NCBI RefSeq assembly: GCF_001311845.1
Contig: NZ_BBCC01000026.1
Span: 1-51,986 of the forward strand
DNA: 51,986 nt
Direction of reading: 5' to 3'
Source of the DNA: Desulfosarcina cetonica JCM 12296
GTDB taxonomy: Bacteria > Desulfobacterota > Desulfobacteria > Desulfobacterales > Desulfosarcinaceae
A model generated the notes under the pieces. It was not told the DNA's origin. It made no database searches and was given only the letters and a program-made list of their open reading frames with translations. Below, in pieces: positions 26,436 to 35,985 of the stretch (the stretch's first letter is position 1; each line of letters begins with the position of its first letter). The position numbers and the translations under genes are program-made.

Positions 26436-27404
26436 TCAACAGGCAACGTGCTGATTGGTTTCCTGGATCTGGTTCATGATCGAAAGCGCGATAGCCAGGG
26501 CATCACGTCCCATTTGGGCGGTCACCAGCGGTTGATGGCGATGCCGCACCGCATGAACGAAGGCTTTCAACTCATCGTCCAGGGCATCGCCCTTGTCAAC
26601 GGTCAGCACCTCGATGCCCATTCCCGGAATCAGTCCGCCGGACTGGCTCTCGTCGGGATGGACATGGGTGATCTGATGATTGGCGAAATCGATGGATATG
26701 TAGGCGTTTTTCTGAAACAACCGGAACTTGCGTTCATTTTTCGCCGAAATCCGACTGGCGGTCACATTGGCGACGGCACCGTTGACAAATTCCAGGCGGG
26801 CATTGGCAATGTCGATATTGCCGGAAATGACGGGAATCCCTGCCGCATGGACCGATTTGATCTCCGACCGGACCAGGTGCAGGATCAGATCGATGTCGTG
26901 GATCATCAGATCCAACACCACGCTGACATCGGTGCAGCGTCCCTGGAAAATACTCAGGCGATGGGATTCGATGAAGCGGGGTTGAACGATTTTTCCCCGA
27001 AGGGCGACCGCCACCGGGTTGAAGCGTTCCAGGTGGCCCACCTGAACAATTCGGTTCTTGGCCTGGGCGATGCGAATCAGATCGTCCGCGTCTTCAAGCC
27101 GGCTGGTGATGGGCTTTTCGATGAGGACATCCACACCCTGATCGAGGAAGTCCCGGGCGATCCGATAGTGGTCCGGCGTCGGTGCGGCGATACTGACGGC
27201 ATCGACTTTCCCGAAAAGGGCCTGATGATCCTGAAAATGAAGGGTGGCATTGTCGCGTGCCACGGCTTGGCCTTGTGCCGTATCCGGGTCAACCACGCCG
27301 ACCAGCTCCACATCGGGCATATGATGGTATTTCTGGGCGTGGAACTTTCCCAGATAACCGACCCCCACGACACCGATACGCAGTTTCGAATCCATCGGTT
27401 TCAT
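26436..27404 (-). CDS. Gfo/Idh/MocA-family oxidoreductase in the lipid A operon
   Basis: 322 aa. N-terminal Rossmann fold GVVGVGYLGKFHAQKY, the EKPIT motif typical of the family (VLIEKPITSRLEDAD), GHLERFNP, and DLMIHDIDLILHL in the C-terminal substrate domain. It lies between lpxI and lpxB with 21 nt and a few nt spacing, so it is cotranscribed. Related enzymes include GnnA, which oxidises UDP-GlcNAc at C3 before transamination to the 3-amino sugar; here no aminotransferase partner is adjacent. A role in making a variant lipid A precursor or another nucleotide sugar is plausible but not shown. Confidence 0.85.
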   Translation of the reverse strand: MKPMDSKLRIGVVGVGYLGKFHAQKYHHMPDVELVGVVDPDTAQGQAVARDNATLHFQDHQALFGKVDAVSIAAPTPDHYRIARDFLDQGVDVLIEKPITSRLEDADDLIRIAQAKNRIVQVGHLERFNPVAVALRGKIVQPRFIESHRLSIFQGRCTDVSVVLDLMIHDIDLILHLVRSEIKSVHAAGIPVISGNIDIANARLEFVNGAVANVTASRISAKNERKFRLFQKNAYISIDFANHQITHVHPDESQSGGLIPGMGIEVLTVDKGDALDDELKAFVHAVRHRHQPLVTAQMGRDALAIALSIMNQIQETNQHVAC

Positions 27405-27425
27405 TAAATCCTATAATTCTTTCTT

Positions 27426-28228
27426 TTATTCACAGACGATGGTGATGTTATTGGCATCGGCGCTTTGAATCATTTCCGCACGATCGAAAACGACGGTTTT
27501 TTCAGCTTCGATGGCCAGTACGCGGACATCCGCCTGAATCATGGTTTCAACCGTGCGTATGCCCACCGAGGGCACGTCGAAGCGAAAATCTTGATTGGGC
27601 TTGCAGACTTTGACCAGCACGGCCTGACCCCGACCCAAGCGGCCGCCGCGTTCGATGGTGGCGTCGGTCCCGTCGATGGCTTCGACCGCCAGAATACTGC
27701 CGCCCCCCACGACAACGCTTTGTCCGATATCCAAACGACCGATCTCCCTGGCCACGGTAAACCCCAATTCAATATCCCGCCGTTCCGCCCGGGTCGGTTT
27801 GCGTCGGGTCCACACCCCTTTTGTGGCCAACAGCTCGGGGAGCAGGAAGGTCGATGGCGCAATGGTGATGCCTTCACCCTCCAGGCGTCGGCAAAAGCGC
27901 GCATAATCGCATCATCATGGGTGTGGCGCATGCCCGCAATGATCGCAATGGCCTTCATATCCGGCTTTACGTCGGAAAACAGGCGGGTTTTCCGCACGGC
28001 GCCCAGCATCACCGCCCGACGGATATCGTTTTGTTTGAAGAAGCGAATCAGCCGTTTGACCTGGCCCAGGTGCAACCACTCGATCTTTTCCGATAGCGCC
28101 GCCAATTCCGGATCTGCCTCGTTGACATAGGCTGCCGTGAACACGCGAAAATCTTGCTTTGTGGCAATCCGTGAAAACAGAAGTGGAAACTGGCCACTAC
28201 CGGCGATGAGCCCGATTTTTTCGGTCAT
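27426..28228 (-). CDS. lpxI: UDP-2,3-diacylglucosamine pyrophosphatase LpxI (frame broken)
   Basis: 267 aa after restoring one C near 27882-27886, which changes FADAWRVKAS to FADALEGEGITIAPSTFLLPELLATKG and joins the two domains. N-terminal part IGLIAGSGQFPLLF and AVMLGAVRKTRLF, C-terminal part GQSVVVGGGSILAVEAIDGTD, KPNQDFRFDVPSVG: both typical of LpxI. It hydrolyses UDP-diacylglucosamine to lipid X, replacing LpxH. It sits 25 nt after lpxA, in pathway order with lpxB. Confidence 0.92.
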
Positions 28229-28253
28229 GAGAAAATTACCGTCCGGGGACGCA

Positions 28254-29024
28254 TTATCGGGTAATCCCCCTTTCGGAGGCCTTGATGAAGCTGATGAAAT
28301 TTTCGACCTCCGGCACGAGTTCCACTTCGGCCCGAACCCGGGAAATGGCTTCGTTGAGCGTCAACCCGTAGCGAAACAGAATGCGATAGGTTTTCTTCAA
28401 TGCCGCCAGGGCCTGTTCGGAGAAACCATGGCGTTTGAGACCGACGCGATTCAGACCGTGCAGGACCGCGCGGTCGCCGGCCGCGATCACATATGGGGGA
28501 ACGTCTTTAACGACGGCGGACTTGCCGCCGACAAACGCATAGTCACCAACCCGGACGAACTGGTGGATGGCCACCAGGCCGCCAACCGAGGCGAAGTCAC
28601 CGATGGTGATGTGGCCCGCCAGGGTGGAGTTGTTGGCCATGACGACCATTTTTCCCACATGGCAATCGTGGGCGATGTGCGTATACGCCATCAGGAAGGA
28701 TTTGTCGCCGACTTCGGTGACACCGCCGCCGGGTTCGGTCCCCCGATGAATGGTGACGAACTCACGGACGGTCACGTTGGCCCCGATTTTTACATAGCTC
28801 TCTTCTCCCCCGAATTTGAGATCCTGGGGAATGGCGCCGATGGCGGCAAACTGAAAAATCCGGCATCCGGGGCCAATGGTGACGAAGGGGTCGATCACCA
28901 CATGGGCGCCGATCCAGGTTCCGTCGCCGATGGTGACATGGTCACCAATGATCGAGTAAGCGCCAATCTCCACCTCGTTTCCAATTTTGGCGGTGGGACT
29001 GACAATTGCAGAGGGGTGAATCAT
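28254..29024 (-). CDS. lpxA: UDP-N-acetylglucosamine acyltransferase LpxA
   Basis: 256 aa. ATG chosen for GGAG 6 nt upstream (MIHPSAIVSP); it begins 1 nt after the fabZ stop. Left-handed beta-helix hexapeptide repeats run through the first two thirds (VEIGAYSIIGDHVTIGDGT), with the catalytic His in YTHIAHDCHVGKMV and a helical C-terminus. It adds the first acyl chain in lipid A synthesis, using acyl-ACP supplied via FabZ-dependent elongation. Confidence 0.96.
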   Translation of the reverse strand: MIHPSAIVSPTAKIGNEVEIGAYSIIGDHVTIGDGTWIGAHVVIDPFVTIGPGCRIFQFAAIGAIPQDLKFGGEESYVKIGANVTVREFVTIHRGTEPGGGVTEVGDKSFLMAYTHIAHDCHVGKMVVMANNSTLAGHITIGDFASVGGLVAIHQFVRVGDYAFVGGKSAVVKDVPPYVIAAGDRAVLHGLNRVGLKRHGFSEQALAALKKTYRILFRYGLTLNEAISRVRAEVELVPEVENFISFIKASERGITR

Positions 29025-29025
29025 G

Positions 29026-29466
29026 TTAATCTCCATACGCGGCCATCAGTTGGGCTTCGGCGACAATTTTTTCATCGACTTTGGCGACCCCGGCCATCTT
29101 GACGACTTTTGATCTGAGTTTGAGCATTTCCAGTTCAAGGATCAGTTGATCCCCCGGAACGACCGGTTTCCGGAAGCGGACTTTGTCGAATCCCATGAAC
29201 AGGATCAGCTTGCCCTGGTTTTCCGGCGGATGGGACTGGGTGACGAGAACGCCGCCGGCCTGTCCCATGGCCTCGACAATCAGAACACCGGGCATGATCG
29301 GCGTGTCGGGGAAATGCCCTTGGAAGAAGGGCTCGTTGATGGTGACATTTTTAAGGGCGACGATGCGTTCATTCTTGACGAATTCGATCACCCGGTCCAC
29401 CAGCAAAAAGGGAAAACGGTGCGGCAGGTTCTGCATGATCGAGTTGATATCAAATACCGTATCCAT
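29026..29466 (-). CDS. fabZ: 3-hydroxyacyl-ACP dehydratase FabZ
   Basis: 146 aa hot-dog-fold enzyme. LPHRFPFLLVDRV, the catalytic His in FFQGHFPDTPIMPG and Glu in VLIVEAMGQAGG are all in place. It dehydrates 3-hydroxyacyl-ACP in fatty acid elongation and so competes with LpxA and LpxD for the same substrates, which explains its conserved place between their genes. Confidence 0.96.
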   Translation of the reverse strand: MDTVFDINSIMQNLPHRFPFLLVDRVIEFVKNERIVALKNVTINEPFFQGHFPDTPIMPGVLIVEAMGQAGGVLVTQSHPPENQGKLILFMGFDKVRFRKPVVPGDQLILELEMLKLRSKVVKMAGVAKVDEKIVAEAQLMAAYGD

Positions 29467-29484
29467 GAATAGGCCTCCGCTGGG

Positions 29485-30531
29485 TCAAGTGTTCGCGATG
29501 ATTTTTTCGAGGGCAGCGATTTTCTTTTCCAGCTCGCTGATCTGTTTTTTCATGTCCGGCAACGCCGGGACGATCCGCTGAACGCGAAGCCAGGTGCGGT
29601 GTGGCATTGACGGCAGGCCGGAGGAGACCACTTCGCCGTCGGCGATGGGTTTGCCGACACCCGTCATCGGCCCCACGGTGACATGGTTGCCAAGGGTCAA
29701 ATGCCCGGAAATCCCGGCCTGTCCGGCCAGAATGGCATGATGACCGATTTGCGTGCTGCCGGCAATGCCGACCTGGGCGACAACCACGCTGTCTTCACCG
29801 ATGACCACATTATGGGCGATATGAACCAGGTTGTCCGTCTTGACCCCTCGCTGGATCCACGTTCGGCCGAAGGTCGCCCGATCGATGGTGTTGCCGGCCC
29901 CCAATTCCACGTCGTCATCGATCTGCACGATGCCCATCTGGGGGATCTTGTGGTAGTGCCCGCCATCGGGGACGAAGCCGAACCCATCGCTGCCGATGAC
30001 GGTTCCCGGGTGGATGGTGACGCGATGGCCGATGCGGCAGCCATGCATGATGGTCACATGGGGAAAAAGGGTCACCTCGTTGCCGATCCGGACATCCGGG
30101 CCGATATAGACGCCATCGTGAATGACGCAACGATTGCCGATGGTCGTGCCCTCGCCGATGGTGACAAACGCACCGATATGGACCGCCTCGCCGAGGTGGA
30201 CATCTTTGCCGATCTGTGCCCGGTCGCTGATTCCAGGCGCCGGCGGGACCGTTGGATGGTACATGGCCACCACCTGGGTGAATGCAAACTGGGGATTGTC
30301 CGCAAGGAGCAGATTGATGCCCGGCACCGGCTTGCATGTCCGCGGCACGATAACCGCGCCCGCCTGGACGGCTGAAATCCGGTTAAGGTATTTGCTGCCG
30401 GTGGCAAACGTGATCTGGTCCGGCCCGGCCTCATCAAAAGGTGCCACCCCGGTAATGTGCTTTTGCCCATCGCCGGCCAGGTCGCTGGCGATCCTGCCGG
30501 CAATTTGCGCGAGTGTATAGTCGAATGCCAC
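29485..30531 (-). CDS. lpxD: UDP-3-O-acylglucosamine N-acyltransferase LpxD
   Basis: 348 aa, starting at GTG one nt after the skp stop. N-terminal uridine-binding domain (ITGVAPFDEAGPDQITFA), a beta-helix of hexapeptide repeats (HLGEAVHIGAFVTIGEGTTI), the catalytic His region LVHIAHNVVIGEDSVV, and a C-terminal coiled-coil helix (ISELEKKIAALEKI). It adds the N-linked acyl chain to the lipid A precursor. Confidence 0.96.
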   Translation of the reverse strand: MAFDYTLAQIAGRIASDLAGDGQKHITGVAPFDEAGPDQITFATGSKYLNRISAVQAGAVIVPRTCKPVPGINLLLADNPQFAFTQVVAMYHPTVPPAPGISDRAQIGKDVHLGEAVHIGAFVTIGEGTTIGNRCVIHDGVYIGPDVRIGNEVTLFPHVTIMHGCRIGHRVTIHPGTVIGSDGFGFVPDGGHYHKIPQMGIVQIDDDVELGAGNTIDRATFGRTWIQRGVKTDNLVHIAHNVVIGEDSVVVAQVGIAGSTQIGHHAILAGQAGISGHLTLGNHVTVGPMTGVGKPIADGEVVSSGLPSMPHRTWLRVQRIVPALPDMKKQISELEKKIAALEKIIANT

Positions 30532-30532
30532 C

Positions 30533-31065
30533 TTATTTGCCCTTTTTTCCTTTCAATGCATCATGCCGTTTGATGACTTCGTCGGTAATATCGATATTGG
30601 ACCGGGAATAGATGACGCTACGTTTGTCCAGGATCATCAGGTAGCCGCCTGATTTCCCAATATCATCGATAATTTGAAGCGTCTGTTCCTGGAGCCCGCG
30701 CATCAAATTGTTTTTCAGTTCCTGAAGGTCCCCCTCGTACTTTTTTTGCAGACTTTTGAAATCACCGATCTTGATCCGGAAATCGCGTTCCTTTTGCTCG
30801 CGCATGTCCTTGTCCATCACCATGGCTTCGCGTTCGAGGGTTTTCTTGAGTGCCTCGATCTCGCTTCCCTTCTGCTTGAGTTCGGCTTCCATCTTTTTGC
30901 CTTTGGCGTTCAGTTCAGCCTTGATGGATTTACCCGCATTGGAATCGTCAACCAGACGCTGGAAGTCGACCAGGCCAATCTTGACCGAATCGGCACCGAA
31001 GGCCGTTCCGCAAAAACCATCATCGAGATCAGGGAAAATATCATCCATTTGCTTGCAGATCGCAT
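30533..31065 (-). CDS. skp: Periplasmic chaperone Skp/OmpH (frame broken in signal peptide)
   Basis: 177 aa after restoring one T in a T5 run at 31012-31016. The repaired N-terminus (MRSASKWMIFSLISMMVF, then CGTAFGADSVKIGLVDF) is a signal peptide cleaved near AFGA, and its ATG has AAGGAG 6 nt upstream. The mature part is long amphipathic helices rich in Lys and Glu (AELNAKGKKMEAELKQKG), forming the tentacle coiled coils that hold unfolded outer-membrane proteins. It follows bamA, the machine that receives its clients. Confidence 0.9.
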
Positions 31066-31193
31066 ACGAACTCCTTTCCATCCTTGCATCATGTGGTGTT
31101 GAAATATCCAACACGTTGGATTATCGGGCCAATCCAACGGGCTGGCAACCGGTCGCTGGGGGGACCGCCCATGTTTGCCGGTTTGGCCTTGTA

Positions 31194-33834
31194 TCAGAAG
31201 GCGGCACCCATAGAAAATTCCCATCTTGCGCTGGAATCCTCGTCATCGCGCGGATCCAGGATATGGCCGGCTTCAATGCGAATCGGTCCGATGGGCGAGT
31301 ACCAGCGAATACCATACCCGGCACTTTGACGAAGATCGCCGAGATCGATGGTCTCGTCGGCATAGACATTGCCGGTATCGTAAAAGATCACCCCAACGAC
31401 GCCCAAGTCCTTAACGATGGGATAGGTGAATTCGAGGTTGAACTGAACATAGGAGAGCCCGCCTTCCTCGGATTCTTCCCCATCGCTGTTGATCGTTGGG
31501 ATATTGATATCCTGATAGTCGAACCCGCGGATGGAATTCATGCCTCCCAGATAGAACTTTTCATAGTCCGGCAAGGTATACCCGTCGATCTGGCGGACCA
31601 CACCGGTCTCGCCATGCAGGAAGGTCACCAGGTCTTTGAAGACAGGGATATACCAACCCAATTCGGCGGTGACCTTGTTGAAACCGATGTCGCCACCGAG
31701 GCCCGCATAGGTATAAGTCAGCCGGTGATTCTGGCCATTGGTCGTGTTAAAGGTCTTGTCTCTGGAATCGTAAGAGATGGCCGTCGTCACGGCGCTGGTG
31801 GCGTTGGTGCCTTCCAGGGCCTTGATATTGTCATTGGCGTCATCGTCGATGTCATCCAGATCGGTAATGTCGTAGCGATAGGCCAGGGATGCCCGCGTGT
31901 AGTCCCAAATGGGGTAGCTGAATCCGATGGTGCCACCGCGGCTCGTCCGGTCGTAGGTGTCGTATTCGCGGGTCTGGCGATAGAGACTGGCGGTTCCGGC
32001 CAGGGGGATGTCGAATAACCACGGCTCGGTGAAGCTGAGGTTGTAAAGATCCGACGAACCGCCAATCTGTCCGCTCAGCTTGAGAATTTGTCCACGGCCA
32101 AACAGGTTGCGCTGGGTAACCGACCCGGTGACGAAAAAGTTGTCAACCGTCGAGTAGCCCGCCCCGAAAGTAAAACTGCCGGTAGGCTTTTCCTTGACTT
32201 CCACCTTGACGCGCATGCGATCATCCGCACTGCCCTTGGGCGTGTCGACCTTGACATCCTCAAAATAATCCAAGCGGTTCAGGTTACGCACACTGCGTTT
32301 CAGGCGGCTGCCGGAGTAAAGCTGTTGCTCATAGATGCGCAATTCCCGCCGAATGACCTTATCCCGGGTGCGTGTGTTGCCGACAATCTCGATGTCCTCG
32401 AAGTAGACCTTCTCACCTTTGTCGATGGTATAGGTGATATCCACCAGGTGGGTTTGGTCGTTCTCCTTGGTCAGCGGGTTGACGCTGGCATAGGCATAGC
32501 CCGCATTCGCATAGACATCGGTCAGGGAGACAATGTCCTGACGAACCGTTTCGCGGCTGAAATAAGGTACCTTGGCGATTTTCAGGAAGGGCATGAGCTT
32601 TTCTTTGGGGACGATCAGAAGATCCCCTTCGATGTCGATTCGACCGACGCGGAAACGCTCGCCCTCTTCGATCTTGAAGGTGATGTGGATCGATTGGCCG
32701 GTAAAATCCACCACGGGATCGGCGACTTTGGCATGGATGAACCCGTTGGTTTGATAATGGGCCATGATCCGGCCGGCATCCTGTTTGAGGTCTTCCCGGT
32801 TCAGCTCTCCGGAAGAGGTCAGCCAGGAGAAGAATCCTTCTCCGAGGTTTTAATCAGCTTGAGCAGTTCTTTGTCACTGAAGGTCGTGTTGCCTTCGAAG
32901 GTGATCTTGTCGATTTTCACCTTGTCGCCCTCTTCGATAATAAATTCGATATCGGCCTGGTTGTTCTCCTGCTCGTGGACGGCATAGGTGATTTTGACGT
33001 TGTGGTAGTTTTTTTCCTTGTACATGCTTTCGAGCTGGTCGATATTGGATTTGAGCGTAAAAATATTCAATATCGAGCCGGTGCTGATACTCAAGTTCTC
33101 ACGCATTTTTTCATCGTCGAAAACCTGGTTGCCGCTGAACGAGATCCTGCGGATGGTCGGTTTCTCGGTCACATGAAAGATCAGGGTTTTCCCCTCGGGG
33201 GTTGTCTCGGTTTCCACCCGGATGTCATCGAAGTAGCCCATCTTGTAGATATTTTTCACATCTTTGGCGATTTCGCCGGCGCGCAGGACATCACCGGTTT
33301 TGACCCGGATCGCCCGTTCAATGGCATCGGTTTCGATGCGGCGGTTTCCTTCGACCCGCACCTGGACCACCAGATCCTGACTATACAGCTTGCGTAAGAG
33401 CTTTTGAGCGGATTTGTTGACCAGGGCCCTCAGGCTTTCCATGCCGGCCCCGGCTTCATAGACCGAGAAAACCGGCTTTGTGTCTATGGATGGGGCCATG
33501 CTGACATCCAGGCTGATACTGTCGCCGATACGGGTCAAACTGCCCCAGACCACATAATCGGCACCCGCATCAAGGGCGATTTGGCGAAGCGTTGCCGTTG
33601 ATGCCGCCGTTGGCGAGCTTCGTGCCGTTGCGCCGCGCCGGCGTCGACCATGACAGCGCCCTCGGCCTGAAGGGCTTCCCGGATATATTTCGGAATATCC
33701 TCCTTCAAGTAAGCCAGATCCTGGCTGGTATGGATTTCAAAAGGCAGAACCAGCACGCGGACCGGCTCGGCGGAGAAGGCAGGGTGGATCCAAAAAAGGA
33801 AAATCAACACTAAAAGAGAATAACGCCTCAACAT
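31194..33834 (-). CDS. bamA: Outer-membrane assembly factor BamA with N-terminal extension (two frame breaks)
   Basis: 880 aa after restoring one base near 33616-33619 and one G near 32836. Signal peptide MLRRYSLLVLIFLFWIHPAFS, then a ~120-residue extra domain (VRVLVLPFEIHTSQDLAYLK ... GADYVVWGSLTRIGDSIS) that resembles TolB-N/FlgO-type periplasmic domains, then POTRA repeats (VEGNRRIETDAIERAI onward) and a 16-strand barrel ending WEFSMGAAF with C-terminal Phe. BamA folds and inserts outer-membrane proteins. The barrel's VRGF-type motif is seen as IRGFDYQD. Start has GGGGGA upstream. Confidence 0.92.
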
Positions 33835-33954
33835 GACATCCCCCTGGATGGTTGCGGTTCCGTTTCGAGCATCATCCGTTGGTTTGGCAGCATTTTCGAG
33901 AAAAGCCGGCAAGACTCTGTATTCATCGATTTTTACCCGCGACTATATCGGTTT

Positions 33955-34724
33955 TCATATCGTTAAGGAAGTGGCAAGCGTTGCCGGTTCATCGAGTTCA
34001 TGTAATTGGCCGTTCATGATGGTCACCCGTCGTGAAACCAGCGCGGCCAACGCGGGGTTATGGGTGACCACCACCAATGCCATGCCCATCTCCTGGTTCA
34101 ACTCCATGAGCAAGGCGTGAATCAGATCGCTGTTCTTGCGGTCCAGGTTCCCTGTGGGTTCGTCGGCCAGCAAAATATCCGGTTGCATCACCAGCGCCCG
34201 CGCCAGGGCCACGCGTTGCTGTTCACCGCCGGAAAGTTCCCCGGCGCGGTGTTCGAGCCGCGATTCAAGGCCCACGCGAACCAGGATCGCTTTTGCCGCT
34301 TCCATGGCCGGCCGTTTTTCCATACCGCTGATCAAGGCCGGCATCATGGCGTTTTCCAGGGCCGTGAATTCCGGCAGCAGGTGATGGAATTGGAAGACGA
34401 AACCAATCGTGCGGTTACGGAAACGGGCCAGTTGAATATCGTCGAGCTGGAGCACGTCCTTGCCCGAATAGCGGAGCTCCCCGCTATCGGGTCGATCCAG
34501 CGTGCCGAGGATGTGCAGCAGGGTGGACTTGCCGATGCCGGATGCGCCCACGATGCCGATGGTCTCTTGGCGGTCCAGCCTGAAAGACAGGTTGTCGATG
34601 ACCTGGATCCGGGCGCGCTGTGGTTGTACGTCTTGCCGATGGCAATCGCTTGAATCAACGGGTCACCGTCGGATGATCGATGCCGGTCGGCGTTCACCGT
34701 GGATGGGCGATGGTTTCTATCCAT
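33955..34724 (-). CDS. lolD: Lipoprotein-releasing ABC transporter ATPase LolD (frame broken)
   Basis: 256 aa after restoring one base near 34611-34614 (YNHSA, then RIQVIDNLSFRLDRQE). Walker A GASGIGKST, Q-loop FVFQFHHLLPEF, signature LSGGEQQRVALARAL and Walker B ILLADEPTGNLD are complete. It powers release of lipoproteins from the inner membrane through LolC/E. The ATG overlaps the lolC stop by 8 nt (ATGGATAG), indicating translational coupling. The N-terminal ~30 residues before AIAIGKTY are longer than usual. Confidence 0.93.
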
Positions 34725-35952
34725 GGCGCAAGGCCTCCACGGGATCGACACCCGCTGCCTGTCGGGCCGGGTAGATGGTCGCGGCGAGACAAATGATCAG
34801 GGCACAACTGGCGATCATCAAAACATCCGTCATTTTGAGGTTTACCGGCAACGTCGTGATATAATAAAGGTCGGCGGGGAGATGAACAACGTCATAGCGC
34901 TTCAATAGCGAACAAAGCGTCACACCGGATACCGTTCCCAACACGATCCCCCAACAACCGATCACCAGTCCCTTGATGACAAAGATCCGGCCGATGGCGC
35001 TGGCCGTTGCCCCCATGGTTTTCAATATGGCGATATCCTTTCGTTTTTCCATGACCATCATGACCAGTGAACCGGCGATGTTGAATGCCGCCACCAGCAC
35101 GATCAGGGCGAGGATGATAAACATGACGGTCTTTTCGAGTTGCAGGGCTGAAAAGAGATTCCGGTTCATCTGCTTCCAGCCCTCAATGGTGTAGGCATCG
35201 CCGAGTTTTTGGGTCAGCCGGTGGATCGTCGCATCCACCTGGTCGATGTCATTCAGACGAATTTCGATACCACTGACGGCGTCAGGCATGCGGAGCATCT
35301 TCTGGGCTTCGGCAAGGTCGATGAAAGCCAGCGTACCGTCGAATTCATACATGCCGGATGCGAAAAGGTCGACCACCTGAAACTTGACCATGGCCGGAAT
35401 ATGCCCGACCGGGGAGAGCATCCCCCGGGGAGAAATCATGTATAGCGTATCTCCGCGGACGACACCCAGGCTGGCGGCCAGTTCCTTGCCGAGAATGATC
35501 CCCGGAAGGTGCCGGATTTTCCCATTGTCATCCTTGACGGTGTTCTGCTCGGCAAGACGACCGCTGTTCAGGCCCTTGATGAACTCCCGAGCGTGGTTTG
35601 CATCAACGCCTCTCAGGACGGCGCCTGCCGCCCGGTTGGTGGTTCGCAGGACCACCTGGGTGGTGATGAACGGTTCCGCGGATTTGACGCCGGCGGTTGC
35701 TTGCACCGTCTGCAGGACCGTCCGGTAAGCATTGAAGGAATGGTTTTTCCGGGTGATGACGATATGCGGCCGAACCCCCATGATGCGGGTTTTCAGGTCG
35801 GATTCGAAGCCGGCCATAACGGCAATCACCACGATCAGCGCCATCACACCCACCGTCACCCCGGCAATGGACAATGCGGAAATCAAGGAGATGAAGGCCC
35901 GTTTCTGACGCGTCCTGAGATAACGCCCGGATACAAATGCCACAAATGACAT
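34717..35952 (-). CDS. lolC: Lipoprotein-releasing ABC transporter permease LolC/LolE
   Basis: 411 aa. One N-terminal TM helix (ISALSIAGVTVGVMALIVVIAVMAGF), a large periplasmic MacB-type core domain (~50-265), then three TM helices (MFIILALIVLVAAFNIAG onward) and the conserved tail YPARQAAGVDPVEALR. One permease gene is present, not separate lolC and lolE, so the transporter is probably a homodimer with two LolD subunits, as in many non-enteric Gram-negatives. Confidence 0.93.
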   Translation of the reverse strand: MSFVAFVSGRYLRTRQKRAFISLISALSIAGVTVGVMALIVVIAVMAGFESDLKTRIMGVRPHIVITRKNHSFNAYRTVLQTVQATAGVKSAEPFITTQVVLRTTNRAAGAVLRGVDANHAREFIKGLNSGRLAEQNTVKDDNGKIRHLPGIILGKELAASLGVVRGDTLYMISPRGMLSPVGHIPAMVKFQVVDLFASGMYEFDGTLAFIDLAEAQKMLRMPDAVSGIEIRLNDIDQVDATIHRLTQKLGDAYTIEGWKQMNRNLFSALQLEKTVMFIILALIVLVAAFNIAGSLVMMVMEKRKDIAILKTMGATASAIGRIFVIKGLVIGCWGIVLGTVSGVTLCSLLKRYDVVHLPADLYYITTLPVNLKMTDVLMIASCALIICLAATIYPARQAAGVDPVEALRHG

Positions 35953-35985
35953 GCGATAGCCAGTCCCGTCTGGGTTTTTCGACCC

